Part shown: positions 19,237 through 27,409 of the stretch, one piece after another
Position numbering within the stretch: the stretch's first letter is position 1
Layout of the letters: each line of letters opens with the position of its first letter
Source of the DNA: Sandaracinaceae bacterium
GTDB lineage: Bacteria > Myxococcota_A > Polyangia > Polyangiales > Houyiibacteriaceae
Assembly (NCBI GenBank): GCA_020633055.1
Contig: JACKEJ010000005.1
Location: 558,001-622,000, forward strand
Reading direction: 5' to 3'
Length of the DNA stretch: 64,000 nucleotides
Program-made: the position numbers and the translations under genes
The notes under the pieces: generated by a model
The model's database searches: none
What the model saw: the letters and a program-made list of their open reading frames with translations, nothing else
Told to the model about the DNA's origin: nothing

Positions 19237-19265
19237 ACTCTGGGAGGAACGCGCCGCCCGGTCAA
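19237..19265 (-). promoter_or_regulatory. Putative sigma-70 promoter of the riboswitch-receptor operon
   Basis: On the minus strand TTGACC (19265-19260) and CAGAGT (19242-19237) are separated by exactly 17 bases. The predicted start of transcription, near 19230, is about 35 bases before the riboswitch P1 stem. Confidence 0.45.
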
Positions 19266-19311
19266 GTCGGCGCGCTCCAGGGGCGAGCGACGACGCCCTC
19301 TCGCGCAGCCC

Positions 19312-20463
19312 CTAGAAGCGCGTGCCCAGGCGCACCGAGAGGCCGAGCGAGACCGCGCCGCCGTTCGCGCTCAGCACCGTGATCTCGGGCAGCTGGGCCT
19401 CCAGGTACAGCGCGCTCGTGGCGTGGTACACGACGAGCGCTCCCGCGCGCACCATGAACGACGGCACCCGGTTACCGGTCAGCCCATGGAAGAAGCCCAG
19501 GTCGACGGCCGCGCCCAGATGGAGCGGACGCTGGAACGGGCTCGCCAGGTACGCGGCGCCACCGTGCAGCGCGATGCCACCCGCCGCACCGAAGTACACA
19601 TCGAGCCCCGCCCGCAGCTCGAGCCCCGTGCGACCGATCGCGTAGCCGAAGAGGGCCTCGAACGTGCCGAGGGTACCGCCCGAGCCGTTCGACCCCGCGC
19701 GCAGCAGCGGGTGGACCCCCAAGCCCACCTCGAACAGCATGGGCTTGTCCGCGCCATATCGCTCGCGCCCTTCGAAGTCCGCACGCTCTCGGGCCTCGCG
19801 CTCCTCGGCCGCCTGCTGCTCGGCCGCCAGCCGGTCACGCTCCGCCTGCTCGGCGGCCTCCTGCGCGCGGCGCGCTGCTTCCTCTGCGGCGAGGCGCCCG
19901 GTCTGGTCGGCACCCGCGAGCTGCGCGACGTCGTCGCCGAGCCCCTCGGGGCGCAGGAGGGCCTGCAACAGCGCCATGAGCCGGGCGCCTTCATGCGCCC
20001 GCAGCACCTCCGCGTCGATCTCCTCCACACGGTTCTCGAGCACGTAGCCGACGCGCAGCGTGATCCAGTACCCGTCCTCACGCGCCTCGCGCACGATGGG
20101 CACCACGACCCACTGTGCGTTGTTCATCTCGGCGACGGCCCTCAGCTCGTTGGCACCCTCGGGTACCTCCTGCTGCACGGCATCGATGGCGCCAGCCTCC
20201 GAGACCGCGTCGTGCGAGAGGCCACGCACGGCCTCCGAGACGGCGTCGGTGAGATCGTCCAGGGCGTCCTGGTGCGTGTTCCCGGTGGCGCCGATGACGA
20301 CCACACGGTCTGCGCGGGCGGCGCCGGTCCAACCGAGCGTCAGCGCGACGCACGCGAGCACCGCACAGTGGAGCGCCGCCCGCGAGCGGCGAGCCCCTGC
20401 GCCAACCAGCGGCCCCAGCCACCTCGCGGCGCGAGAACCTGGGTTCACGGAATTGTCGAGCAT
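19312..20463 (-). CDS. Exported protein with coiled coil and C-terminal outer-membrane-like region
   Basis: A 383-residue protein from ATG 20463 (ATGs at 20478 and 20499 possible). A long signal peptide ends near GAARADR. Residues about 55-165 contain a domain with GATGNTHQDALDDLTDAV that may act on or bind stress-type signals; I do not recognise it. An Ala/Glu/Arg coiled coil (AEEAARRAQEAAEQAERDR) follows. The last 150 residues alternate hydrophobic and polar residues, with Gly and aromatics (GLGVHPLLRAG, LSVRLGTRF), like a small outer-membrane beta-barrel. It is the last gene before the B12 promoter and is probably transcribed separately. Function unknown. Confidence 0.65.
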   Translation of the reverse strand: MLDNSVNPGSRAARWLGPLVGAGARRSRAALHCAVLACVALTLGWTGAARADRVVVIGATGNTHQDALDDLTDAVSEAVRGLSHDAVSEAGAIDAVQQEVPEGANELRAVAEMNNAQWVVVPIVREAREDGYWITLRVGYVLENRVEEIDAEVLRAHEGARLMALLQALLRPEGLGDDVAQLAGADQTGRLAAEEAARRAQEAAEQAERDRLAAEQQAAEEREARERADFEGRERYGADKPMLFEVGLGVHPLLRAGSNGSGGTLGTFEALFGYAIGRTGLELRAGLDVYFGAAGGIALHGGAAYLASPFQRPLHLGAAVDLGFFHGLTGNRVPSFMVRAGALVVYHATSALYLEAQLPEITVLSANGGAVSLGLSVRLGTRF

Positions 20464-20502
20464 CGGTGAGGTCCGCATGGTGCGCCGCAACCTACGCAAC
20501 TT

Positions 20503-20976
20503 CTACGCCAATTTCGAGAAAGCCTCGACCACCTCGGGGGGAGCCTGGACGAGCTCGATCAAGACCCCCTCACCGCTCAGGGGGGTTGCCTCGTTGCCCT
20601 TGGGGTGAACGAAGCAGACGTCGTAGCCCGCCGCGCCCTTCCGGATGCCGCCCGGCGTGAAGCGCATGCCCTGCGCCGTCAGCCACTCGACGGCGACGTG
20701 GATGTCGTCCACCCACAGGCCAATGTGATTGAGCGCGGGCTGATCGACGCGCGGCTTCTTCTCGGGGTCGATCGGCTGCATGAGGTCGACCTCCACCTTG
20801 AATGGGCCACTGCCGAGCACGGCGATGTCCTCGTCGACGTTCTCCTTCTCGCTCTGGAAGTTGCCGTGAAGCGTCAACCCCAGGGTGTCGACCCACAAGC
20901 GACGCAAGGCCGCCTTGTCGGGGCCGCCAACGGCGATCTGTTGAATACCAAGGACCTTGAAAGGGCGTTCGCTCAC
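20503..20976 (-). CDS. VOC/glyoxalase-family protein
   Basis: A 157-residue protein with the VOC (vicinal oxygen chelate) fold: IQQIAVGGPDKAALRRLWVDTLG at the start, HIGLWVDDIHVAVEWL in the middle, and VCFVHPKG and GVLIELVQAP towards the end. His and Glu at matching positions in the two halves could bind a divalent metal as in lactoylglutathione lyase or methylmalonyl-CoA epimerase; the length and LNHIGLWVDD motif fit either. GTG 20976 with AGGAG upstream is preferred over the longer open frame from 21075. The substrate cannot be told from sequence alone. Confidence 0.8.
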   Translation of the reverse strand: MSERPFKVLGIQQIAVGGPDKAALRRLWVDTLGLTLHGNFQSEKENVDEDIAVLGSGPFKVEVDLMQPIDPEKKPRVDQPALNHIGLWVDDIHVAVEWLTAQGMRFTPGGIRKGAAGYDVCFVHPKGNEATPLSGEGVLIELVQAPPEVVEAFSKLA

Positions 20977-21150
20977 CAGCAGCTCCTGTGCGGACCCCTC
21001 GGCCCGCCGCGACGGCGCGGCGGCTGGGGGTCGCGGCGGGCACCATACACCGCCCGAGCGACGGACGCATGCCACGGGCCGTGCGTCGGTCGGCGCGTGG
21101 GACCGCTCGGGCCACCGCCGACGGGAGGGCGCCCACGAGGCCTGACGCTG

Positions 21151-21978
21151 CTACGGGTGAGCGGACGCGAGCGCGTCTTCGAGCGCCTCCAGGCGGGCGA
21201 GCGGCTCCTCCCCAGCAGGCGCGTCCGCGCGGTACGCGAGGCCCACCGCCCGGCGCACGCCCAGGGGCATACCGTGCTGCACCAGCCAAGGCAGTGGATC
21301 GACCGCGTTGTCCCGATACGGTCCGGGAAAGGGCTCCGCGCCGTCGCTGTCGCGCTGACGGACCTCGAAGTGCAGGTGCGACGTCATGCCGCGAAAACGT
21401 TGGTTGTTGGTGTTGCCCACACGACCCAGCTTCTCTCCCGCCACGAGCATCTGGCCGGGGACCACGAGCACCGCCGAGAGGTGCGCATAGAGCGTGAAGT
21501 CGTCCGTGTCGGGATGGTGCACGACGACCGCGTTGCCATAGCCGAGGAAGCCGTGCTGTGTGTCCGACTCCGACGCGACGTGGCGAACGACGCCTCGGCG
21601 CGCGGCGAGCACCGCAGTGCCGTAGCGCGCGCGGAAGTCGATGCCCGCGTGGAACTGCCTGCGGCGACGCAGCCGCGCGCGGCGATAGCCAAAGCCGCTG
21701 GCGACCAGCCCGAATTCGACGGGCGACACCGCCGCCTCCTCGGAGAACGTGAAGGGGCGCAGCGCGAGCTTCACGGGCATGGACACACCTCGCGTGCGAC
21801 GCGCCCCGACGCCCGTCACCCGTGGGACGGCGCGCGCGCCAGCGTCGTCCGGGAGCGCGCTGGCCGGTGGCTGGCGGATGGCCAGTACCACGAGGCACAG
21901 ACCCGCGAAGCTCACGGCGCGAGCGGCACGTCGTCGCGACGCGGTGGTCCGGGCGGGTGGCGCTGGGGGAACAGACAC
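21151..21978 (-). CDS. M23-family peptidase (lysostaphin-like) with N-terminal membrane anchor
   Basis: About 275 residues from GTG 21978; the start is uncertain and the open frame to 22074 would overlap the upstream gene. A basic N-terminus and a hydrophobic stretch (VSFAGLCLVVLAIR) act as signal or anchor. The peptidase domain shows FHAGIDFRARYGT, YGNAVVVHH, LYAHLS and the zinc motif SHLHFEVR, the full M23 set of ligands (H...D, HxH). Such enzymes cut peptidoglycan cross-links in the periplasm. The C-terminal 60 residues are specific to this protein. Confidence 0.82.
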   Translation of the reverse strand: MSVPPAPPARTTASRRRAARAVSFAGLCLVVLAIRQPPASALPDDAGARAVPRVTGVGARRTRGVSMPVKLALRPFTFSEEAAVSPVEFGLVASGFGYRRARLRRRRQFHAGIDFRARYGTAVLAARRGVVRHVASESDTQHGFLGYGNAVVVHHPDTDDFTLYAHLSAVLVVPGQMLVAGEKLGRVGNTNNQRFRGMTSHLHFEVRQRDSDGAEPFPGPYRDNAVDPLPWLVQHGMPLGVRRAVGLAYRADAPAGEEPLARLEALEDALASAHP

Positions 21979-22027
21979 TGGCGGATAGAATGACCAGTGA
22001 GCAGGGGAGCGCAACCTGCGCGCGCGT

Positions 22028-24079
22028 TCAGGGCGGCGATCCCGCGTTGAGCGTGGGCACGCCGTTCTCCACAAAGGTGGTGAAGAAGTTCGTGATCAGC
22101 GCCTCCGCCGGCGGATCGGTGGCGACGAAGTGACCGCCGTCGTACTGCACGAGCCCGACGGTGTAGGTGCCACCAGTGCCGTTTCCGGTGACCGAGGCCG
22201 CGACGGCCGGCGGTCCGAAGGTCTCGTGGTCCGCGATCCGGAAGAGGTAAGGGCTCACCTGTGGGAAGCCCCCCGCCAGCGAGAGGGCCTCGATGGAGCG
22301 GGGAGGCGTGTAGGGGTCGCTGGTACCCTCGGTCTGCAGGATGCTCTTGGGCGAGAAGCCGGCCCGTGGCGCGCGGTGGATGAGATGCGCGTAGCTGGCG
22401 GTGTCGGCGACGTCCACCCACGTCTGGATGAGCGACAGCAGAGGGTGCTCGTAGACCATGTGCTCCCGCACGTTCGGGTCCATGCCCACGCCCGGCAGAC
22501 CCAGGGCAAACGCGATGGCGCCTGGGATGTTGACGGGCTGGGTCTTGTCGACGACGGCGATCACGAAGACAGCCCCCGCGCCGCTGAGCACGCCGCCCTG
22601 TGCGTGGTCGTCGATGGCGAGGAACAGCGGACCGTTCACGCCACCTTGGGAGTGCCCGTAGAAGTAGATCTTGCTGGTGTCGAAGGTCACCGGCTCCGCG
22701 CGCCCGCTGACCGTGATGGGAACCGTCAGCCCGGCGATCAGGCGCGCCTGCTGCACGACATCCAGCGCGGACTGGCGCGCGTTGTCTCGCAACGACAGCG
22801 GGTTGAAGATGTTGAAGACGAAGAGGTCTGGATCGAGGCCGTCGGGGATGCGCTCGCCATGGTGGATCTGGTCGACGCCCATGACCGCAATGCCTTGTTC
22901 GGCGAGCATGCGACCCACCCCGTTGCGAGTGTACGAGCGGTAGTCGCCGCCTGTGCCGTGCGCGTAGAGGACGATGGGGAATCCTCCAGGCGGCATCGGC
23001 ACGGTTGGAGGCGGGAGCGTCAGCGAGAAGCGGGCGTCGAACTCGTCCTGCACCACGGGGACACCGTCGACGATCTCGAAGTCGCCGCCGTCCGCGGCCA
23101 GGTCGTACGGGATCTCGCCGCGCTGGAAGATGGGGGACGGTCCGTAGCGCCCGAGCACCTCCACGTGGGTGGCCGCGCTGACGTTGGGAGCCCACGCGGT
23201 GGCGTCGGCCGTGGGCAGCTCGTACTCGTCGACGATGAAGTCGCGCGCGGCGAGCAGCTGCTGATAGCTGTCGCTGGTCGTGAAGACCGCCATGCTCAGG
23301 ATGTCGTCGCTGTCGACGCCCGCGTTCGTCAGCGCGGTCAGGGCGGGTGCGTGGACGGCCCGCGCCGCGACGACCTCGGCCTCCGTCCCCGTGCCCAACA
23401 TCGCCTCGAAGTCGAGGTCTCGCTGGAACTCGCCCCCCGCCGCCGGCTTCACGTCGCGCGTGACCACGACGGCGTAGGTGGTGTTCCACTCGAGCGGCAC
23501 ACCGAACACGGGCATCACGGCCACGCAGTGGTCGGGCCAGTAGCGCGTCGCCTCGTCGCGGTAGGTGACGTTCACCGGGTGTCGGGTGCCGACGTTCGGG
23601 CTGTCGGGGTCGACGTTCATCAAGAACACAGACGCGTCGGCCGCTTGCGATGCGAGGCCCGCAGGAGGCAGCGTGTCCGTGTCTACGCTCGTGGAGAAGC
23701 GCAGGTAGGTGCCGCCGCTCAGCGAGTAGCCGTGGGTGTCCGCCTCGATGGCGTCGAGGTAGCGCCGGACGATCTCGATCTCGCGCGGCTGCCGGAACTC
23801 GGACACGTCGATGGTTCCGTCAGGATTGCGGCGCACGTCGGTGGGCCACGGCAGATCGAAGAACTCGTGCGGCATCCCCTCCCGCGGCAGAGCGAACACG
23901 GCGCGCACGTCGGGAGGGAGCGGCCCTTGGTCTTCGCCGCCCAGATCGGGCACGGCGACGTCTGGCACCCCCATGTCCGCCGTCGAGCCGCCGCTCGAAC
24001 CACACCCCCCGTTCACCGCGCCGCACAGCGCCAACCCCAGCACCAACCGGCGCATGTGCGCCCACAAAAAGCGATCCAT
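22028..24079 (-). CDS. Lipoprotein alpha/beta-hydrolase (lipase-like)
   Basis: About 683 residues from ATG 24079 (ATG 24055 is an alternative and places the signal peptide directly at the start). The signal sequence MRRLVLGLALCGAVNGGC carries a lipobox-like NGGC. The region after residue 70 resembles the N-terminal domain of bacterial virulence-type lipases (FFDLPWPTDVRRNPDGTIDVS). The catalytic domain has an oxyanion-type VLYAHGTGG, the nucleophile elbow GHSQGG with the presumed Ser, and a late Asp/His region (GTSDPYTPP, YDGGHFV). It probably acts as an esterase on the cell surface or periplasm. Substrate unknown. Confidence 0.78.
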   Translation of the reverse strand: MDRFLWAHMRRLVLGLALCGAVNGGCGSSGGSTADMGVPDVAVPDLGGEDQGPLPPDVRAVFALPREGMPHEFFDLPWPTDVRRNPDGTIDVSEFRQPREIEIVRRYLDAIEADTHGYSLSGGTYLRFSTSVDTDTLPPAGLASQAADASVFLMNVDPDSPNVGTRHPVNVTYRDEATRYWPDHCVAVMPVFGVPLEWNTTYAVVVTRDVKPAAGGEFQRDLDFEAMLGTGTEAEVVAARAVHAPALTALTNAGVDSDDILSMAVFTTSDSYQQLLAARDFIVDEYELPTADATAWAPNVSAATHVEVLGRYGPSPIFQRGEIPYDLAADGGDFEIVDGVPVVQDEFDARFSLTLPPPTVPMPPGGFPIVLYAHGTGGDYRSYTRNGVGRMLAEQGIAVMGVDQIHHGERIPDGLDPDLFVFNIFNPLSLRDNARQSALDVVQQARLIAGLTVPITVSGRAEPVTFDTSKIYFYGHSQGGVNGPLFLAIDDHAQGGVLSGAGAVFVIAVVDKTQPVNIPGAIAFALGLPGVGMDPNVREHMVYEHPLLSLIQTWVDVADTASYAHLIHRAPRAGFSPKSILQTEGTSDPYTPPRSIEALSLAGGFPQVSPYLFRIADHETFGPPAVAASVTGNGTGGTYTVGLVQYDGGHFVATDPPAEALITNFFTTFVENGVPTLNAGSPP

Positions 24080-24140
24080 CGGGTCAGTGTACGTCAGCCG
24101 AGCGCGCGTGGGAAGACCGAGGCCCCACGGGCGACCTCGC

Positions 24141-25835
24141 TCACCGTCGCGCGAGCGGCGCACGTTCGCACGACAGCAGGGCCTCGTAGTGTTGCCGCGC
24201 GGGGTCGGTCAGAGGACGCGTCGCGGCGAGGGCGCGCGCCAACCTCCGTGTCTCGAAGGCACGCGCGAGGCGCATCACTTGGACCCAACGCAGCCGGAGG
24301 TTTTCCTCGGCGAGCAACGCGCGGTCGGTCGCGCGGCGCGCGCGCTGGTACGAAGCGGCGGGTGCGGAGCGCAGCAGCAGACGAAGCGCAGGCGCATCCC
24401 GCCTGAGCGTGCGCTCGAAGTCCGCGCGAAACGGGTCGAGCAGCTCCGGCCAGCGTTCCGCGAGCCGCAGCACGAGCGCGCGCTGGGCCTCGTCCTCCTC
24501 TGCACCGAGCGCTTCGACGCGAGCCGCGGCCTCGCCGAGCTGCGTCTCGAGCGTCGCCCGCGTGGACTCGGCGTCGCCTTCGCTGGCGATGCCCAAGAGC
24601 GCACCGAGCGCGCGGATGACCGCGTCCTCCTCGGGGGTGGCGTAGGCCTCGTCCGACGACGCCGGTGTGCCCGAGGGGACGTCGAGCGCCGCGGCAAGAG
24701 AGCGCAGGTAGCGCTCGCTGGTGGTCGAGGGCAGGTCGATGGAGCGTGAGGCGACCCGTGCCTGTGTGTGCGCTTCCAGCATGCCCACGATGCCATCGCC
24801 GTCCAGGTCGAGCGCGCTCAGCGGTGCCCCATCGCGGCCCTCACCGCGGAGGGCGTGCAGGACGTGCAGGGCGTAGCCCTCCTGAGCCTGCCGGTCGGGG
24901 TTCGGGTCGCAGCCACTCGACTCGTGCTCGGCCGATGTCGCAAAGAGTCCACAAACGTCGCTCGCTGCGGGCCCCGCGGAGGAGTCGGCGCCCTCGAAGG
25001 CGAGCTCCGCGAACCCGCCGCCGAAGCACGCGGTGAGGAGCACCCGCGCGCCGCGCTGCGCCGTGGGAGGAGCCAGGGCCCCGGCCAGCTCACGCGCGTC
25101 GAAGGCAGAGTCGCCCCAGAGCGCGACGTAGTTGTCGGCGGGCGTGTCCCCCTGGTCCCCGTGGCAGGCGATGAAGAGCTCGAGCCGCTCACCTGGCTCG
25201 GCAATCTGCGTGGCGATCAGCTCGAGCACGCGTGCGGCCTCTGCCTCGCCGTGCACGGGGACGGCCGGCAGGCGGTACGTGGCCGCACGTTCCGCGCGGG
25301 GATCGAGCACGTCGCCCAGCGCAGCGCGTAGATCCGCCCACGCGTCCGTAGCGAGCGGCGTGTCGTCGCCGTCCAGCACCTGGACCGCGCGCACCGAGCT
25401 ACCCCCGGCGAACAGCGTGGCGCCAGGGCCCGGCGTGAGAGCCGCGAGCGTTCTGGCGAAGAGGTCGACGTCCTGCTCCAGCTGCACCTGTGTAGAGACG
25501 GGGTCGGCGCCGCCACCGACCGCCAGGAAGCGCAGCGGTCGCTGCAACAAGGCGCGGCGTTCCGGCTCCGACGGCTGCGTAGAGACCCCCATCGACGCTC
25601 CGCCGGGCTGCGCGCCCTCCGCGGCGTCTGCAGCACCATCGACGGATATCGTCGAGGCCGCTTCGTCGCCTTCGTCCGCCGCCTGGAAGACGACCTCCCG
25701 GGTCCCGTGGGGGGGACGCGCGAGGTTGGCGGACAGCCCCCCGCCCGCCAGACCTCCCAGCGCGAAGAGCAGCGCACCACGCACCCACGCTCGCGTCGCC
25801 TGCGCGCCGGGAGCGTTGCTCTCTGGGCCGTTCAT
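24141..25835 (-). CDS. Membrane-anchored caspase/C13-like (clan CD) peptidase with EF-hand-like loop
   Basis: A 564-residue protein with one N-terminal membrane helix (about 17-37) and an acidic linker. Residues about 100-345 show the clan CD arrangement: a His dyad member in FIACHGDQGD (His225), a Cys in LLTACFGGGF (Cys270), and a following FATSAEHESSG strand resembling the legumain-type TAxxxESS. A DLDGDGIVGMLEA loop (about 345) fits an EF-hand calcium site. The C-terminal 170 residues are helical and charged. Its start codon overlaps the divergent open frame at 25834. Peptidase activity is inferred from the dyad; the substrate is unknown. Confidence 0.7.
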   Translation of the reverse strand: MNGPESNAPGAQATRAWVRGALLFALGGLAGGGLSANLARPPHGTREVVFQAADEGDEAASTISVDGAADAAEGAQPGGASMGVSTQPSEPERRALLQRPLRFLAVGGGADPVSTQVQLEQDVDLFARTLAALTPGPGATLFAGGSSVRAVQVLDGDDTPLATDAWADLRAALGDVLDPRAERAATYRLPAVPVHGEAEAARVLELIATQIAEPGERLELFIACHGDQGDTPADNYVALWGDSAFDARELAGALAPPTAQRGARVLLTACFGGGFAELAFEGADSSAGPAASDVCGLFATSAEHESSGCDPNPDRQAQEGYALHVLHALRGEGRDGAPLSALDLDGDGIVGMLEAHTQARVASRSIDLPSTTSERYLRSLAAALDVPSGTPASSDEAYATPEEDAVIRALGALLGIASEGDAESTRATLETQLGEAAARVEALGAEEDEAQRALVLRLAERWPELLDPFRADFERTLRRDAPALRLLLRSAPAASYQRARRATDRALLAEENLRLRWVQVMRLARAFETRRLARALAATRPLTDPARQHYEALLSCERAPLARR

Positions 25836-25881
25836 GTCGCCTGCGTATCAGCTGCCCGCTTCGCGTGCTATCCCTCAGCGC

Positions 25882-26610
25882 GTGTCCCCCGCCGAGACCA
25901 GCGCTCTGCCTCGCTTCGCTCCGCTGGTTGACGGCCCGCCACGCCACGATGACGCGGGTCTCGTGTTCCTCGCGGACTGCACCCTGTCCACCGAGCGCTC
26001 TGACGTGTTTGTTTCGATGCTGGGCGCGGCCATCCCTGGTCGTGTGCAGGGCACCGCGCCGGGCGTGGTGGCCGGCCCACGAACGCACCACGGGGCGATG
26101 CGCCACGCGGTCCACCCCGACGGACGCGTGGTGGCGGTGCAACCCGAACGCCCGAGCCAGCCACCGCGCACCGCCGGGGCGTCCCTCTTTCCGGAGGCCG
26201 TGTTCGTCTACGGGACGCTGATGCGGGGCGAGGAGCGCGAGGAGCCGCTGCGCGACTTGCTGGCGGGCGTCGTGCCCGAGACGAGCGCGGTCGACGGGCA
26301 GCTGGTGCATCTCGGCGCGTGGCCTGGCCTGCTCGCGGCGCCGGGCCGGGTCGCGGGCGAGCTGTATTCCGTCGGCACGGCGGCGCGGATGGCCTCGGTG
26401 CTGTCCGTGCTCGATCCCATCGAGGACTTCGTTGGATACGCCGTTGTCCCCACGGAGTATGTGCGGGTTGTGGTGTCGGTGCGCACGCAGAGGGGCCCGC
26501 GCTGGGCCTGGGCGTACCGCTACGTGGGCCCTGTGACGCGGGCGCAGCCCATCCCGACTGGGCGCTGGAGGGACGCTCCCCGACGCCTCCCCTGGTGGCG
26601 CGACGACTGA
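25882..26610 (+). CDS. Gamma-glutamylcyclotransferase-like (GGCT/AIG2) protein with N-terminal extension
   Basis: About 242 residues from GTG 25882. The C-terminal 145 residues carry the GGCT-fold start VFVYGTLMRGE, with LGAWPGLLA, GELYSVG and DPIEDFVGYAVVPTEYVRV following as in AIG2-like proteins that cyclise gamma-glutamyl compounds. The first 95 residues (FLADCTLSTERSDVFVSMLG) have no family I know. The open frame reaches ATG 25834, but that overlaps the start of the divergent peptidase gene; ATG 26098 would give the bare GGCT domain. The catalytic Glu is likely within the DPIEDF region. Confidence 0.7.
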   Translation: MSPAETSALPRFAPLVDGPPRHDDAGLVFLADCTLSTERSDVFVSMLGAAIPGRVQGTAPGVVAGPRTHHGAMRHAVHPDGRVVAVQPERPSQPPRTAGASLFPEAVFVYGTLMRGEEREEPLRDLLAGVVPETSAVDGQLVHLGAWPGLLAAPGRVAGELYSVGTAARMASVLSVLDPIEDFVGYAVVPTEYVRVVVSVRTQRGPRWAWAYRYVGPVTRAQPIPTGRWRDAPRRLPWWRDD

Positions 26611-26765
26611 TGGAGAGGACCCTCGCCGTTCGTGCGGCACGTGTCGCCCGCCCAGCGGCGCTGGGGCGGACCTGCGGCCACCGACGGCGCCAGATCCACC
26701 TCGCGCCTGTGCGCCGGCCGGGCGGTTGCGGAATGCGTGGGCGCCACGAGCGGGTATAACCCGGC

Positions 26766-27389
26766 ATGGCCGCGCACCCCCTCCCCCTCCTGCCCGCCTT
26801 GGTGCTCGCCACCGCCGTGGCCGAAGCGCTGGGGCTGGTGGTGACGCGAGGCCTGAGCGTGCTGGTGGCCAGCGCGCAGGTGGAGCCCGGCACGACGGCC
26901 GCGTACCTGCTGCCCTTGCTGGGTGTCGTCGGCGGCCTGATCGAGGGGCTCCTGCTGGGGGTCGCCCAGGGGCTCGTGCTGCAGCGCGATGGCCACACGC
27001 GCGTTGTTGCTTACGCAGGGGCCACGACGCTCGGCATGGGCATCGCGTGGGTTCTGGTCATGCTGCTCGAGGCCCTCGAGCCCTCCGTCCAGACGTCACC
27101 GGGCCTCAATCTCCTCGTCGCGATCCTCGCCGGTGCAGGGCTCGGGACGATCCTCGGGGCGCTTCAGCGTCGGGTGCTGACGCCCTACCCTCCGCAGTTC
27201 GTGCTGCACAGCGCGCTGGGCTGGTGCGCGGGGCTGGTGGCGACGCTCTTCGTCGAGCAGTTCGTTCCCACCGCGGCCTCTCACGGCTTCAGCTTCGCGG
27301 CCAGCGCGGGCGGCGGCGCCTTGACGGGGGGCATCGTCGGGCTGGTCGTCGGCGGTGCATTTCCTCGCCACGGTGCGTACGGTACCTAG
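26766..27389 (+). CDS. Multi-pass membrane protein, function unknown
   Basis: A 207-residue protein with four to five hydrophobic helices (about 6-28, 45-68, 80-102, 112-130, 150-200) and Gly-rich helix cores, ending in FPRHGAYGT. The repeated GGLIEGLLLGVAQGLVLQ and GLGTILGALQRRVL segments suggest an internal duplication, as in proteins related to the glycine-zipper membrane family. ATG 26766 follows TATAAC (26755-26760) by only five bases, which would give a leaderless mRNA. It precedes hom by 20 bases and may be co-transcribed with it. Confidence 0.65.
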   Translation: MAAHPLPLLPALVLATAVAEALGLVVTRGLSVLVASAQVEPGTTAAYLLPLLGVVGGLIEGLLLGVAQGLVLQRDGHTRVVAYAGATTLGMGIAWVLVMLLEALEPSVQTSPGLNLLVAILAGAGLGTILGALQRRVLTPYPPQFVLHSALGWCAGLVATLFVEQFVPTAASHGFSFAASAGGGALTGGIVGLVVGGAFPRHGAYGT

Positions 27390-27409
27390 GGCTGCTACGG
27401 TCGGCCGCG

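Noticed and set aside
18909..19265. Longer start for the TonB receptor
   Set aside because: The extension is the translated cobalamin riboswitch and lacks a signal peptide.
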